Shown: piece after piece, positions 23,231 through 34,995 of the stretch | Position numbering within the stretch: position 1 is the stretch's first letter | How the letters are laid out: the number at the start of each line of letters is the position of its first letter | Assembly (NCBI GenBank): GCA_023014365.1 | Contig: JAEBUN010000023.1 | Location: forward strand, 496,001-560,000 | Length of the DNA: 64,000 bases | Direction: 5' to 3' | Origin: Lepiota brunneoincarnata | Lineage: Eukaryota; Basidiomycota; Agaricomycetes; Agaricales; Agaricaceae | Translations under genes and position numbers: made by a program | The notes under the pieces: model-generated | Told to the model about the DNA's origin: nothing | What the model saw: the letters and a program-made list of their open reading frames with translations, nothing else | The model's database searches: none

Positions 23231-24083
23231 TTGGCCTGTGACAGCTGGGTGCCCGCCTTCCACTTTATATATAGGAAAATGCATCTTAGGGTTGTAGACT
23301 TGGTTTATCCTCGCGATAAGTGCTTCAATTGTACTCACTCCGGGTGGAATCTGTTGATATATAAATGTGCTGTATCATAATCGAATGACGCATGTAGCTT
23401 CCTAGTTCCACTGAATCATTACCCGAAGCTCTCTTCTCTGTACTCTTTCTTCCCTGGGTTTAAGTTTATCTTATTCCCAATTAGCAACCTCTACCCCTCT
23501 ACATATGAGCCTTGGCCCCCCCAATCCCCATTACCCCTTGCCAATCCTTTGATCTCACGTGTATACCACACGATAATCACTTCCCTTGCCAAAACGCGGC
23601 CAATCGTACCCCTTTCCGTCGGGCTAGATGAAATAATTCCTATTTGCTGTTGCTTGATCGAAGTCGCTCGAGTATGCGTGGGCACTTGTGCATGAACACA
23701 CACGTATCACATATGGAGCTGTTTCTGGGACGTGCCAGGATGCCGGAGTCGAATTTCAAGCTCGAGGCGTCAATCTTTTAGATGTTAGAAACTGTGTGGA
23801 ACCCAGGCGGCACTGTATTCAACTTCATTTACGAGAATCACCTTGTTCAAGGCTGTATACTCCGTTCCGACTCATGTCCATTGGACGCCACGCGCCCATC
23901 TTCCCTATCTGCGCTCCTTGCTCACACTGCTTTCCAGACACGAAGGCGAGCCCCTAACCACCCGCCCGTAATAAGTTCGCGAACGAGAGAGGCTAGTTCT
24001 GAGTGCCTGCATTCCTACCCCACGACAAAACTATGCGCACAACACCCCACCCCGTGTTAACACAACATCAATCATCCGTGCTA
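23231..24083. other. Intergenic, no gene recognised
   Basis: This region lies between the WDR59 homologue and the transposon. Short frames of up to 92 codons lack motifs. It probably includes the 3' end of the WDR59 transcript. Confidence 0.6.
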
Positions 24084-25028
24084 TACAGTGATCGACCGTC
24101 ACTTGGGTTATCACATTGAGATTATTTTTTTCTGCTTGCTGTTGGCCCCATGCTACCATATAAATTATGCAGGTGTATAGTAAGTAGTGTTCTATATAAT
24201 ATGGAAGCTCGTTAAAATAAATCCTGATATGACAACTATTGGTATGTTTTTTTGAAAGTTTGACGCTCAAATTTGCCAAAAACCGTCATTTGGGACAGTG
24301 TGATCAAGGTGTGACACTCAGTTATTAGTCGGCCTCCTTGACATCCCCACCAGCCTCTCCTTCACCAATCCCTGTCTCCTGCTCCACTAGAGCCTGAATT
24401 TCGGCTCTAGTAGCACATTTATGCCACTTTACTTATTTTTTCCAGTGAAGAATGAAGTCCCTGAGGCTCTGGCATGCAGCAGCAGCAGCAGCATCAAGCT
24501 TCTGGTTGAGTTCTGCTTGCTCTTTCTGCTTTTTTTGAGCAATAGACTTGGCTTGAGCAATCATGAAATATATGTGTCAGAATATGGCCACAAAAGAGAG
24601 GTTGGAAGGGAATACAGATTTTTGATTTTATGAGCATGCCTCTACCTAAGCTGAATGTCACACTCTCAAAAAAGTCAGCTAGCACTGCACTCTGAGCACC
24701 CAGGCATGCCAAATTTCACTTATGAATAACCTGAATGCATACCTACAGTTTTAGCCAAAAATTGGGTCAAAATAAGCATTTTCTCGGACTTGAATGACAT
24801 TTGATCTGACTCTGAAAGTTGTTTGGGCCCATTTTGAGTAGTTTTGAGGAAAAAATCATATCTTCCTCATTCATCTCGCCTTCAATCCTCACAAATTTTA
24901 GGATTCATGTAGATACAGGTAGGTTACATTTTTGATGATTTTCCTGAGGTATTTACTTTAGGGGCTGAGGTACAATCGTTGATTGTCCCAAGTGACGGTG
25001 ATGTCCCAAGTGACGGTCGATCACTGTA
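24084..25028. mobile_element. Non-autonomous TA-flanked DNA transposon (Tc1/mariner-pogo type)
   Basis: The element runs 24086-25026 (941 bp). Its ends are perfect inverted repeats: CAGTGATCGACCGTCACTTG at the left and the exact complement at the right, 22 bp in the element and 24 bp when the flanking TA is included. TA duplications flank it at 24084-24085 and 25027-25028. Variants of CCAAGTGACGG recur just inside both ends. A minus-strand block, 24330-24565, encodes a Lys/Gln-rich coiled-coil-like peptide (MIAQAKSIAQKKQKEQAEL) followed by a stop and a further acidic tail. This is probably a remnant of a transposase C-terminus. No complete transposase is present, so it must be mobilised in trans. 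It ends only seven bases from the NLR stop codon. Confidence 0.85.
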
Positions 25029-25032
25029 GAAT

Positions 25033-27244
25033 CTAGCCTAATAAAGTCGTTAGACGCAAATCCTGATAGTCAGGATCTGGAGCCACAACCCACAAGACAA
25101 CCGAACGTTCAAGCTTAGCCCCCCGATCCACCAGGAGCTTGAGATGTATTTTTGAGAAATCCCTGCAAGAAAAATTAGAAACAGCGTGGGTGATTGCCGC
25201 GTTCGGACTAGCCATGGTTTTGCTTTTAAGCAGTTTGACTACCACCTCTTGGCGGCTGGGACAAGGACCGATAATTGATCCATAGCCTTTCCAGCTCCAG
25301 CAGAGAGCCCTATTTTTTCCGTGCCCAAGAACATATGGTCGACTCCAAGAGGCACGAGCTGGCTTCACGAGTAAATTTGGACGGAAGAAAATTTGGGGGT
25401 AGGGACGAAATATTTTCCGGCGGAAGTTCTTTGGAATCTGCGAGATATGCTTTAGGACGGGCAAGACAAACCAAAAGCATGAACATCCACGTACATTCTC
25501 CAGAAATGTCTCCTGACTTAATTCTTCGGTATCGAAGTACCCACCCCCCTCCCATAAAACAGGAATCATCGCATAGCCAAACTGGGCCAGAGCAGGTGAC
25601 CATTTCAGGCTCTAGTGCGATTGATTGGCAGAGGGTAAAAAATATTTCAAGTATGCCGTTATACATTTGTCGACGAGCTCCCAGGCCATGTTATTGGTAT
25701 GTCGATGGACTCTGCTGCTCGGTGTTAATGAGATTCGATCGTCTGGTGCGAATATGAATACTCACGAGAGCTGCTGTTGGCATGTATCCTGTTCAACATA
25801 CTTAGTATTCCCCTTCGCAAGTCCACTGCACAATCGGTTCTGATGCAAAATTCCTTCGCCCTCATGGGATCTTGCAGGTATTCCATGAAGGATGCATGGT
25901 AGAAGAAAACATCTGGTTTAGGTTCATGGTCTAGTCTCAAGACAGAGTGAAGAGCTCGAATAGCATTTCGAAACTGTGATTCGGACAGACCAAGTAGGTT
26001 GGCAGCGTCATTAGCATTCGTCCAGCTGAACGATTTGATCAACAGAATCTTTCGGACAGTAAAGATAACCTCCGACGGAACACCCTGCATGATGAGGGTG
26101 TAAAATATGTCAAGTTTTGAGAGGGGATGTTTCGATGAGCCATCCTTGGCTGAGCGTGTCGCTAGAGCAAGGACTGCGCGTAACCGATCCTCTGGACCAG
26201 ATGAATGGTACTCCCCGATGAAGCGAACAACAGTGGCCGCATAGATGAACAACCCAGCCGAAAGGTCGACGAGCGTCCAGATATCTTTTTCGGATAGCCA
26301 CGAGGGTGGTAGGTCACTTCGTTTCCGGACCTTCTCTAATTCATCCGTGAGATAGAGTAGAATCTCACTATCAATTGCGCGTGACACAGGAAGCTCCACA
26401 TGAAGTGAAAGCGAAGGAACGTCATCCGAAGTGAAAGAGGCGACGATATGAGGTTCGGGGCGACTAACGAAAATCCAGAGGAAAGGGGTCGACCGAGCTC
26501 GCACGGATGCGACAACTGATGTCAACGATGTCACATTGGGCATCGGGATCTTTACACTCGTCCAATCCATCGACAACAATGACCAATTCGCCGATAGTTT
26601 CCCCCTTCAATGTGAGTTCCCGCAAGGGGGCGACAAGAAGTTCCTGGAATTGCTGTTTTATGGACTTTTCAACGAGTGTGGGGTCCCGACGTATCTTGTT
26701 GTCGATAATACTGCCATACGAATCGATCTTGGTAGCGAAGTTGATATGAAATGGTGGTGAAGAAGCAGTTGGGATTGTCTCGGGAGTTGGAACTAGAAAA
26801 GAAGAACGTGGCACCAAGGTTATGTGCCATAGCCTCTGCGCAGGATTGCGCGACCGCGGATTTGCCAACACCGGCAGGACCATGCATCCAGAGAATGCGA
26901 CCGACGCGGCCATCGCTGTTGAGTCCCCAGCTGGTGATTTTGTCAATGTATTCTTTGCGAGTTCCGGGATGACACAGTGGCGGGGGATAGCGGGCAGAGG
27001 AATCATACAATGCGCTTGGAATAGAGGCCTCAAGGAGAATTCGAAAACCTGAACCCAAATTCAGAGGCTAGAGGGGGATTGGAAGAGGGTAATACTCACC
27101 GCTCGTTCCGCCGTTGTCGACAGCTTGGGAGGCGATATGGTTGATGGTCTGGGAGTTGATATTGTTGGTAGTGCGGGATTTGTCAATAAAATTGGGGTTG
27201 GTAATGGTGAAGTCATGAGCATCTGCTAATACCTCCATTGACAT
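25033..27244 (-). CDS. NACHT-domain NLR-like protein (fungal STAND NTPase)
   Basis: The ATG at 27242-27244 opens MSMEVLADAHDFTITNPNF, a short N-terminal segment. A GTGAGT donor near 27102 and a TTCAG acceptor near 27050 join it to the NACHT core. The Walker A is GPAGVGKSAVAQSCAE, preceded by DGRVGRILWMH. A Walker B-like VIVVDGLDECKD follows, then the sensor FVSRPEPHIV and a helical region containing YHASFMEYLQDP. The C-terminus of about 170 residues has no WD, ankyrin or TPR repeats that I can see and ends at 25033. In fungi these proteins are thought to sense non-self or stress and trigger cell death. Reading the core needs single-base frame changes near 26730 and 26525, so the gene is either misassembled or inactive. 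The C-terminal splicing at 25580-25770 is uncertain. Confidence 0.8.
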
Positions 27245-27309
27245 GGTGGTACAGGAGGAACAGGGCTGTCCCGAGCGCTCTTCTGTGCACACTGCATAAT
27301 GACATTAAG

Positions 27310-27755
27310 CGCCAGATCCCAACCCTAACCCGTGCCTCCGCGCCCCTTCCCGTCACCGTTTTTGACACAGTTAGTCTTATAATCAACAATGCACTCCGAT
27401 TCCTGGGATATTCTTGTCGTGTAAGACAAATCGCCTCGAGGGACCGGCTCGGGCCTCTTGTGCACCTGTATGAGAATGGCCGGATCCTCGTCGCGAAGGA
27501 GGGCCTTATTTCGCATGAGGATTGGATGGACATGCAACATACCGTAGAAGTCGACAGATAATGCCTGATGAAGATGAGATTTGAATCGTACCCCGATGCT
27601 CTTGGAAAAATCTTTCCAAAGGGTGGAATATTGGAACTTGCTCTGGAATATTTGCGGCGAAGGGAAGCACAACGAATGAGGTGGGCGGCTAAATATCCCC
27701 AAACCAAGCGAGTGAAGGACGAAAACTACGATATATATATGTACGTATTCTAGAC
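27310..27755 (+). other. Possible small gene of unknown function
   Basis: Two plus-strand frames are open and have protein-like charge patterns. The first, to 27561, contains LHVYENG-type hydrophobic-charged alternation and ends in TVEVDR. The second, 27568-27753, contains LGKIFPKGGILELALEYL. A 164-codon minus frame overlaps them, so the coding strand is not settled. No family is recognised. Confidence 0.25.
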
Positions 27756-27964
27756 CCCAATTGTTGTATATGCCGAAGTCCGAATGAAAGCGACATATTT
27801 AATAAAAGAAAAGAGCGAATTAATTATTAGCCACGACCAAGAATATCCACCACCACTCAACGCAGTGGACTGGATACAGCATTGGAGCAACTACGGCCAA
27901 CAGCGCAGAGTGCAAAGCTCTTAAACTTGGACGCGAGCGGGGGAAGCCAATCACCTGGCATCTG

Positions 27965-30900
27965 CTAGGAACCTCCCTCGCGTTTGTTGATCACGAAGGA
28001 TGGCAACACTTGACGCAACTGGGTAGATTGGGAGGACGCACGGCAGACAGGGCAGGTGCGCCTGCTGCTTATATCCCGTCTGATGCACCTGGTAGTATTT
28101 TAAGAAGAAGTCAACATGTATCCTGTGGAGCGGTAGAGTTGGAATCGGTTACGCACTTCTCACAGAAAAGATGACCACAGGGTGTCACTACTCCCCGTTG
28201 TGGGAACTGACCGCAGAGAGGACAAATGAGCTGAACCTTCGGCAATCCATCAACTATGCCTGTGTCCCTTTTATTCTGCTTGTACACGGGCCAGCCAGTA
28301 TAAGAACGCCCAGACTCGGCAATCTCCCCGGAAACCAGTAGTGTGTGCTCCCGGAGCATACTATTGTCTTCCATTGATGCACCTGAGAGGAGGCGTGAGC
28401 CTGAGCGCAAGGCACAGCCATCTTGAATATTAAGTTTGTTTAGAACAAAAACACCTCGTGAGTTGAGGTGAGCAACAATCGAGCAGTCGTCCGTGCTAAC
28501 GTTATCATCCATCTGAAGAGTCACATCAAAATTACGGATCGCTAAACGACAGGCATCGTATACTCACCTTTACAAGGTCAGGCTCCGTCATTAAACCACC
28601 AATGCCCCCGGCGAATATCGAACAGTTTTTTCCAATCCTAGCTCCCAAGGCGCGGTAAAACCAAACGATGTACGCCGACCCATTCAAGTGACCGAGAATA
28701 CCACCTATACCATAGCCCTTGTATAAGGATACGGGACAGCGTAAGGTGCAATTGCCATCGTTGGCAGTAACTACTTTCGTCCCACTTATACACCCCTTCA
28801 CGACGTCTTCCAATGACCAGCCACTTGGTAAGAATCGTCCAGAGGATAACTAGAAGGGCTTGTACAGTGAGGATGGCTATAAAGCTGAGAGCGATAATGC
28901 CATAGAGGATGGCAAGCCGGAACCAGGTTGGTTTGAAAAGCTGAGTGAGATTGAACTGAGTACGCAGATGCTGAAGTATTTGGGCAGTGGTGATAGCGCC
29001 AAGAGCCCAATATGCAGCTGAAACTGCCGTGACTATCAAGTTGATTGCGAGAATGAGAACATAGGGATAAACCCAGTAGTTGGCGTTTCCCCTGATAGAA
29101 CGCGCGGCCAAAGGGGGTGATAGTGTCCTCATCTTCCTGCTTTCGTTCGCTTTTTCCAAACGAGATGGCTTCGCCGTTTTCTGATCTGTGGTAAGAATAC
29201 CGTGGATCAGGAACTACAAAAAGAGCTCACTGCATCCCATCCAAGTCGAACCATCTTCATATACTCCGTCGCGTTTGCCCAGTGCTCCTGACCCCATCAC
29301 GGTTTTTCTACCGATACGGGACCCGGGAAGAAGCACGACACGATCAGCAATCATTGCTTTGTTACCGTCAGAACTACGAGTAGACCAAACGAGGTGAGGC
29401 ATACCTCCAGCACCAATGATTACTTTCTTGAAAGCCAGTCGATCACTTGTAAACACCTCGGAACGCGATCCAAACACAACATCATCTCCAATTTCGAGTA
29501 GCTCCGGGTCTGGACAATATATGCCGGAACCGGGCCAGTATATCCGCTTTCCGATCTTGGCGCCCATGGCTCGATATGCAATCTATTTTGGCTTAGCTCG
29601 AACGTTCGAAACTGGACTGTGTAGGGTACCCATACTCACAGAAACGACTTCGTAGTGAGCCCCGAGGATAGAGAAACATCTATGCAAGGCATCTCGGGAC
29701 AGCAAGACCGAATTAATGTAGCGTCGCAGAAGCATCATCTGGGTGAAATTCTGTGATGAACACTCCCGGTTGAGACCCAGGAGACGTTTGAGAGCGATGC
29801 CTAATACCACTTGAAGGATTGGAGCGAACAGTTCCCTGGCGATGCGAGACAGTATATGAAACAAGACCCGGCGGGGTTCAGAGAACCATTGGATCACTGC
29901 ACTCAGCGCATTCAGGTTGACAACGACAATGTTCACCTCCTTGAGCATGAGCCCGATGAAGAATAACCAGGGTACATCTATGTCACCTGAGCTCCCAACC
30001 GGCGTGGTATGAGGGTAATACGCACAAGAAATGAAGATTACCAGTAGGATGAGTGGCCACGCGATGAGGGCTTGAAGTGCCAAATGCGGCTCTGGGAACA
30101 ACGTGCGATTGTATGCGGCATAGTACTTGAAAGAGGGTGGATCGTGTGAAGAAGCATGGGGACCATAAACAGCGCGATCGGGAATCACAGCACCGGGGGA
30201 AATGGTAGTGAAAGTATTGATGACGGCGCATTTCCCAATTGTGATACTACCCAAGCGGAAGCTCCCCTCCCGTTCGACACAGAATCCTCTGATGTGCGAC
30301 TTGTCGATACGACATCCATCGCCGAATGTAAGAAGATCGTATTCGCCCAGCTTTGCTCCAGTTTCAATGACCACGTTTTTGCCAATTTTAGCACCTAACG
30401 CCCGGTAATAGAAATTAGAAAGTGAAGGGTGGATGCCAAAAACGCCTTTGCCAGAAGATCTTTATTATACGGAGTTGGCAATGGAGCAAAAAAGAAAAAA
30501 GAAAAGAATCACTCACCTTAGATATTGTTCCACAATCCAGCAGCGAAGGTAATACGAAGACCACCTGACTCAATAGTTAAGTACAAGTACTGAGTAGCGG
30601 CTGTCCACCGCTCAAGTAGTGGCTCACATGCGATACGTTCCGGGTTTGTATTTCCCAACTACAAGCCATTTGAATAGAATCGCAGACACCGGACAGACAA
30701 TCCTGACCACGATCTGCGATGCAAAGAGAGCGCCCAGGAGGGTTAACAGTTGGAGCCAAACCTGGTCGCCAAGGAATTCGGTTATGTAAGAGAGAGAGAA
30801 CAAGAGCAATGACCCTAGCATCCAGATGCCCGTCAGTCTGCATCAATCCCTATTTAATGATCACCTACACATCAGTGCTGCTTTAAGCGGGTAGAAAAAT

Positions 30901-33749
30901 AGTAGGGGGATCGCTTGGACGATGAGACACACGGGGTGATTTTGTCCACGTTCTGTTCTCTTCTTGAGACCCTTGTATTCTCTCTCGTAGTCGTACTCAA
31001 AATCAGCGGCCAATGCAGTGGAAGAGGTGGTTGATGATCGTTGGAATCCCTGGACCTCCGAATAGCCATCAGATGAGCGAGAGGATTCTCTCCGCAAGAC
31101 GCGTAGGTTAGATTCCACAAGAGCCGCCATTCCCGCGATAGTACAGTTGCTAAAAAGAGTTGAGACTCCCAGCTGTGCTCCGGTCTCCTTGCGGATCTTG
31201 TATGCCAATTTTCCGAGAAGCAAAGAGTTTCCACCAAGGAGGAAGAAATCAGACTGAGCGCTTATGTTGGCTGTGTCTAATTCGAGGAGCTCAGATACCA
31301 GATCTCGCATCTTTAGTTCCGTACTTGACATTGTGGACGACGCAAGGCGACCAGAGGCCTTCCTAGCCTCGTCGAAGTCGGCCTCTCCGGATTTGTATCG
31401 CGATAGCGAATTATAAGAACCGGATAGCAAGTAAACTGCCTCAGGTACCAGATAACCATCAACTTCCTGTGCCATGATGGCCTTGAGTGATTCCGAGTTC
31501 CAAGGGCATTGGGAACCGACAGCGAGGAAGAGTTCAAAAGAACCATCCGGCGTCCAGTTAAAGACGTGATCCTTGATCTCTTGGATTTGAGCTAGAATGA
31601 ATTCGAGGGATTCCGTCGAAAACGAAACCGCTGAACATGGAATGGGTTCTGTTGGCGATGCTCGGGATGGGGGAACCTCGGCCTCAAAGTGACACCGTGA
31701 CGCCGGCATACCATTTCCAAATCGGGGAAGGCCGAGTCGCTTCGCCAGGTTTATGCGGAGTGTTTTACCGGTGCTGGGCAAATTGTTAGGGCAATTCGGG
31801 ATTGACGAAGTGAAGTATGGCCAACTTATTCTTGGGAAGGTCATCCATGTATACAACAACTGAAGGCCACTTGGAAGGATGTAAATGGTCTCTGAAAAAT
31901 TATTGTCACTCTCTTTGCATTCTGATCAACTTGGAGGGAAGCATACCGGAGAGCGTCTTGAAGTTGATGAAGCCCGATTCTTGGTTTCCCTGGTGCGCAG
32001 ACAATGACAACGCCTATCGCCTCTTGCAAGACGTCGTGTTCGACTGCAAATGCCAATGTACTCTACTCTGTTGGGACGACTCGGAATCATTAAGAGACAA
32101 CGTGAAAGTAACCAACCTTGACACTGCCTTTGGCTGCGATAAGGATTGCCTCTTCGATCTCGAAGGGAGAGATAACTTCGCCACCCTTATTGATGATCTC
32201 CTTTGATCGACCCGTTATGTACAGATACCTACCAAGCACTTAAACTCCAAGATTGACGCTCCTGTAAGATTAGAACATACCCATCACGGTCCATATAGCC
32301 CATGTCTCCTGTATCAAACCACCCTCCCTTCGAAAAGCAGGATGTATCCAACGGTACATCCCTGTTGAGTGAAACCTCGTAGCCAGAGAAAGTGGGAAAA
32401 CCGCGGACTGCGACGGCACCAGTTGCGCCCCTTGCCATCTCACGTTCAAGATTGGATGGATTCCGTATAGAGACTTCTGGACCGCAAGGAAGACCTGAGC
32501 AGCCCGGGCGCTCGAGTTGATAATTCTGGGGCGGAGAAGCTATGGGCATACACCTCATATGGGGGTGCTCTAAGTGAATTGTAGACATACGAGCTAAGTT
32601 GAGGAACGCACTCAGTCATGCCATACGATGGAAGGATAACTGCATTCCCATAAACTTTCTTCATGTCCGCTGCTAATGAAGGTAGAAGACCCCCCGCGGC
32701 ATTGCATATCATTCGAATACTCAGATCTCGTGCGGGATCGACGCTATCGGGCTGGGATGACAGAATAGCCTGATGAATGGTGGGCGCTCCGTAATACCTG
32801 ACCCAACTTAATTGCATGACAAAACTCGAATAAATGCAATACCTTACCATGTCACTTTTAATGGAATGACGATTTTCCAGTATTCGATGGGGTCAAAACC
32901 ATCGCACATGACGCTGCTACCTCCGGAAAGCATAGGCGCACACAAATTTCGGACGATACCCCCGACGTGAAAAAGAGGCATCATGTTTACTGACAAGGAT
33001 TTGTAAGTGTGAACATAACAATGAGGGAGATACTCACAATTTACGTCGCTCTCTCGAAGTTCCCAAGATAGCACAACGGCCCAGGAACCGATGATTATGG
33101 AACGCAGTGAGTAGGGCACCACCTTCTTTTTCCCACTCGTTCCCGAAGTTTGCAAGAGTAAAGCTTGATCGTCCAGTCTTTGAGGTCGGGAAGGTCGACG
33201 TGGGATAACGCTCCTCCTGTTCAGGCACTCCATCGTGAACAAACCCGTTGGTCCATCGGAAAGGGGTTCAAGGAGGACCACATCACAACCCAGCTCGTCT
33301 TGCAACGACTCCAGCCCAAGACGCTCCACTGAATCTTTCGAGGCAAGAACCAGCTTTGCTCCGAATTTTTTCGTGTCATCTCGGAGTTCGCTCGGCATGC
33401 ACGAAGCATTGACCGGAGCACAGGTATGGTAGCATGCTACCGCAAGTAACGCGACCGCATTCACTGGCCCGCTGGGTAAAGCTATAAGTACCCGATCATT
33501 TGGTCCGAGTGGTGTGCGCGAGGATGAATGAGGTAATACAAATGTTGAGACGAAGGCATGGAGTTGCTTGTGCGTGAGAGCACTCCGTGAAGTGTCGGGA
33601 GAGAAGATGGCAGGACGTAGTGTTGAACAGAGGCAATCTAATAACGAATTAATGGTTCTTGAACCTGCAAGTTGTTCCGCTATGTGTTGACCAAGAGCAA
33701 CATCTTCTGCGGCAGCAGGAGAGCGAATTTTCGATAAAGGAATAACCAT
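27965..33749 (-). CDS. NRPS-like synthetase: adenylation, carrier, Pls/PosA-type membrane/beta-helix region, C-terminal RING
   Basis: Fifteen exons with GT-AG borders span 33749 to 27965; they sum to 5047 nt, one base over 1682 codons. Adenylation domain, residues 1-590: TSGTSGKKK near 200, [42 protein letters not shown] and a terminal PKN-GKTLR. The carrier domain has [13 protein letters not shown] with the phosphopantetheine serine near 722. Residues 760-1580 alternate membrane helices with hexapeptide left-handed beta-helix blocks, each introduced by [20 protein letters not shown] or [10 protein letters not shown]. This resembles the terminal region of epsilon-poly-lysine synthetase (Pls/PosA) enzymes. 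The frame then runs directly into a C3HC4 RING ([32 protein letters not shown]) near 1620-1660. It probably activates an amino or other acid and polymerises or transfers it at a membrane. Near 28722-28727 a single extra base breaks the frame. An alternative ATG lies at 33830. Confidence 0.85.
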
Positions 33750-34990
33750 AGTGGGGGTAAAATGGATGTGAGGGAGGGAGAGGGGGCAAGGTAGGGCTGG
33801 GAGGGAAGGGCTGGTTATAACACATTCCATTTGCGTGTAAAAAATAAACGAGAGCTATGGATAGCTCTGGAAACCGAGGTCTGGGATATCGGGTTGGAAC
33901 GACATCGCCATTCCTGTAGGATCCACTACGCTAGCCGTCCGCCCGCGTAATCGTCTACCACAAAAACGGAGTGGCGGCTATAGGTATCGGACATGGTGGT
34001 GCAAAATTAAAACGTGGTTCCTTTGGGGTGGCTGTCGTAAGTCAGGCAACCAACATTTGCTCAAAATGAGCGCGAGAGTAAACTAACCTGAATGGGATCA
34101 GGGGGTATACAACGGGCCGCATGTAACACATATAACTAGCTGATTGTGTTACATACAGTCCAATCTACAGAGAGAATACAACGGCAGTCTGTGCATATGA
34201 CTTGATTGTAGGAGACGTTGTAGACGATACACGATTCATAGTCTGATTTGTCATGCTAGAGTTGGGCTATTTATAGCAACAACGTCCACCCTCCCACCGC
34301 TATACATAGTCACCAAAAAATGTAATGTTTATCGTGGATGTTTTGGGCGATATAGCGGTTTGCTATGACAATGGGTTCCAGAGTAGAATCCAAAATGACA
34401 ATAGTATTCATAGCGGAGACCTTTTTGACCCTAGATTTTGACCCTAAATTCCACAGTAGAGTTCTATTATGATAACAATATTCACAGGATTAGAGGCTTA
34501 GTATGACGATAACTCCCAAGGTGGAGTCCTACTATGACAACAACGCATAGGGCCTGTACTCGCATAATGCCCGTGTCCTCGTTGTAAGTATAACGCTAGA
34601 AGAACACAGAGATTTGTACCATCCGACGGTCATAGAGTGGATACGCACCGCATTTCAAGATTATAGTTCCATCCACGCAGCACCCCTGTGCCGACCCTTG
34701 TACCCTAGTTCAGGCAATCTACTTATCCAAGTAAACAGACACCATCCGCCCTCCCTTGATGGTTCAGCTACTTACGACATTTATAATAGGCTCCAGCGAT
34801 ATTCTTATCTTGGGGATGGAGGGTCGAAGGAAAATCGGAGCGAGATGCCGTGTACTTGGTCCGTCTGCCAGGGCTCCAGTCGATGAACGGGTTCAATCCG
34901 GCGTGGCTAGGGATGTACCAGTGCGTATAAAGCAAGGCCAGTCGACGTAGTTCCCAGTCTTTCTCATTCGCTATCCGACCCCGCCTTGTA
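33750..34990. promoter_or_regulatory. Divergent intergenic region with degenerate direct repeats
   Basis: This is the shared upstream region of the NRPS-like gene (-) and the oxidoreductase (+). From 34370 to 34555 three degenerate units of about 65 bp recur, each beginning like CCAGAGTAGAATCC, CCACAGTAGAGTTC or CCAAGGTGGAGTCC and followed by ATGACAA or ATGATAA. Their function is unknown. No convincing gene is seen. Confidence 0.45.
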
Positions 34991-34995
34991 TATCC

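Noticed and set aside
27213..27707. 164-codon minus frame upstream of the NLR as an extra NLR exon
   Set aside because: The NLR start at 27242-27244 already has a good context and family-like N-terminus; the longer frame shows no NLR motif.
32535..32562. Apparent 28-bp intron in the adenylation domain
   Set aside because: Too short. A 58-bp intron, 32554-32611, with a GTGCGT donor restores the conserved [10 protein letters not shown] motif instead.
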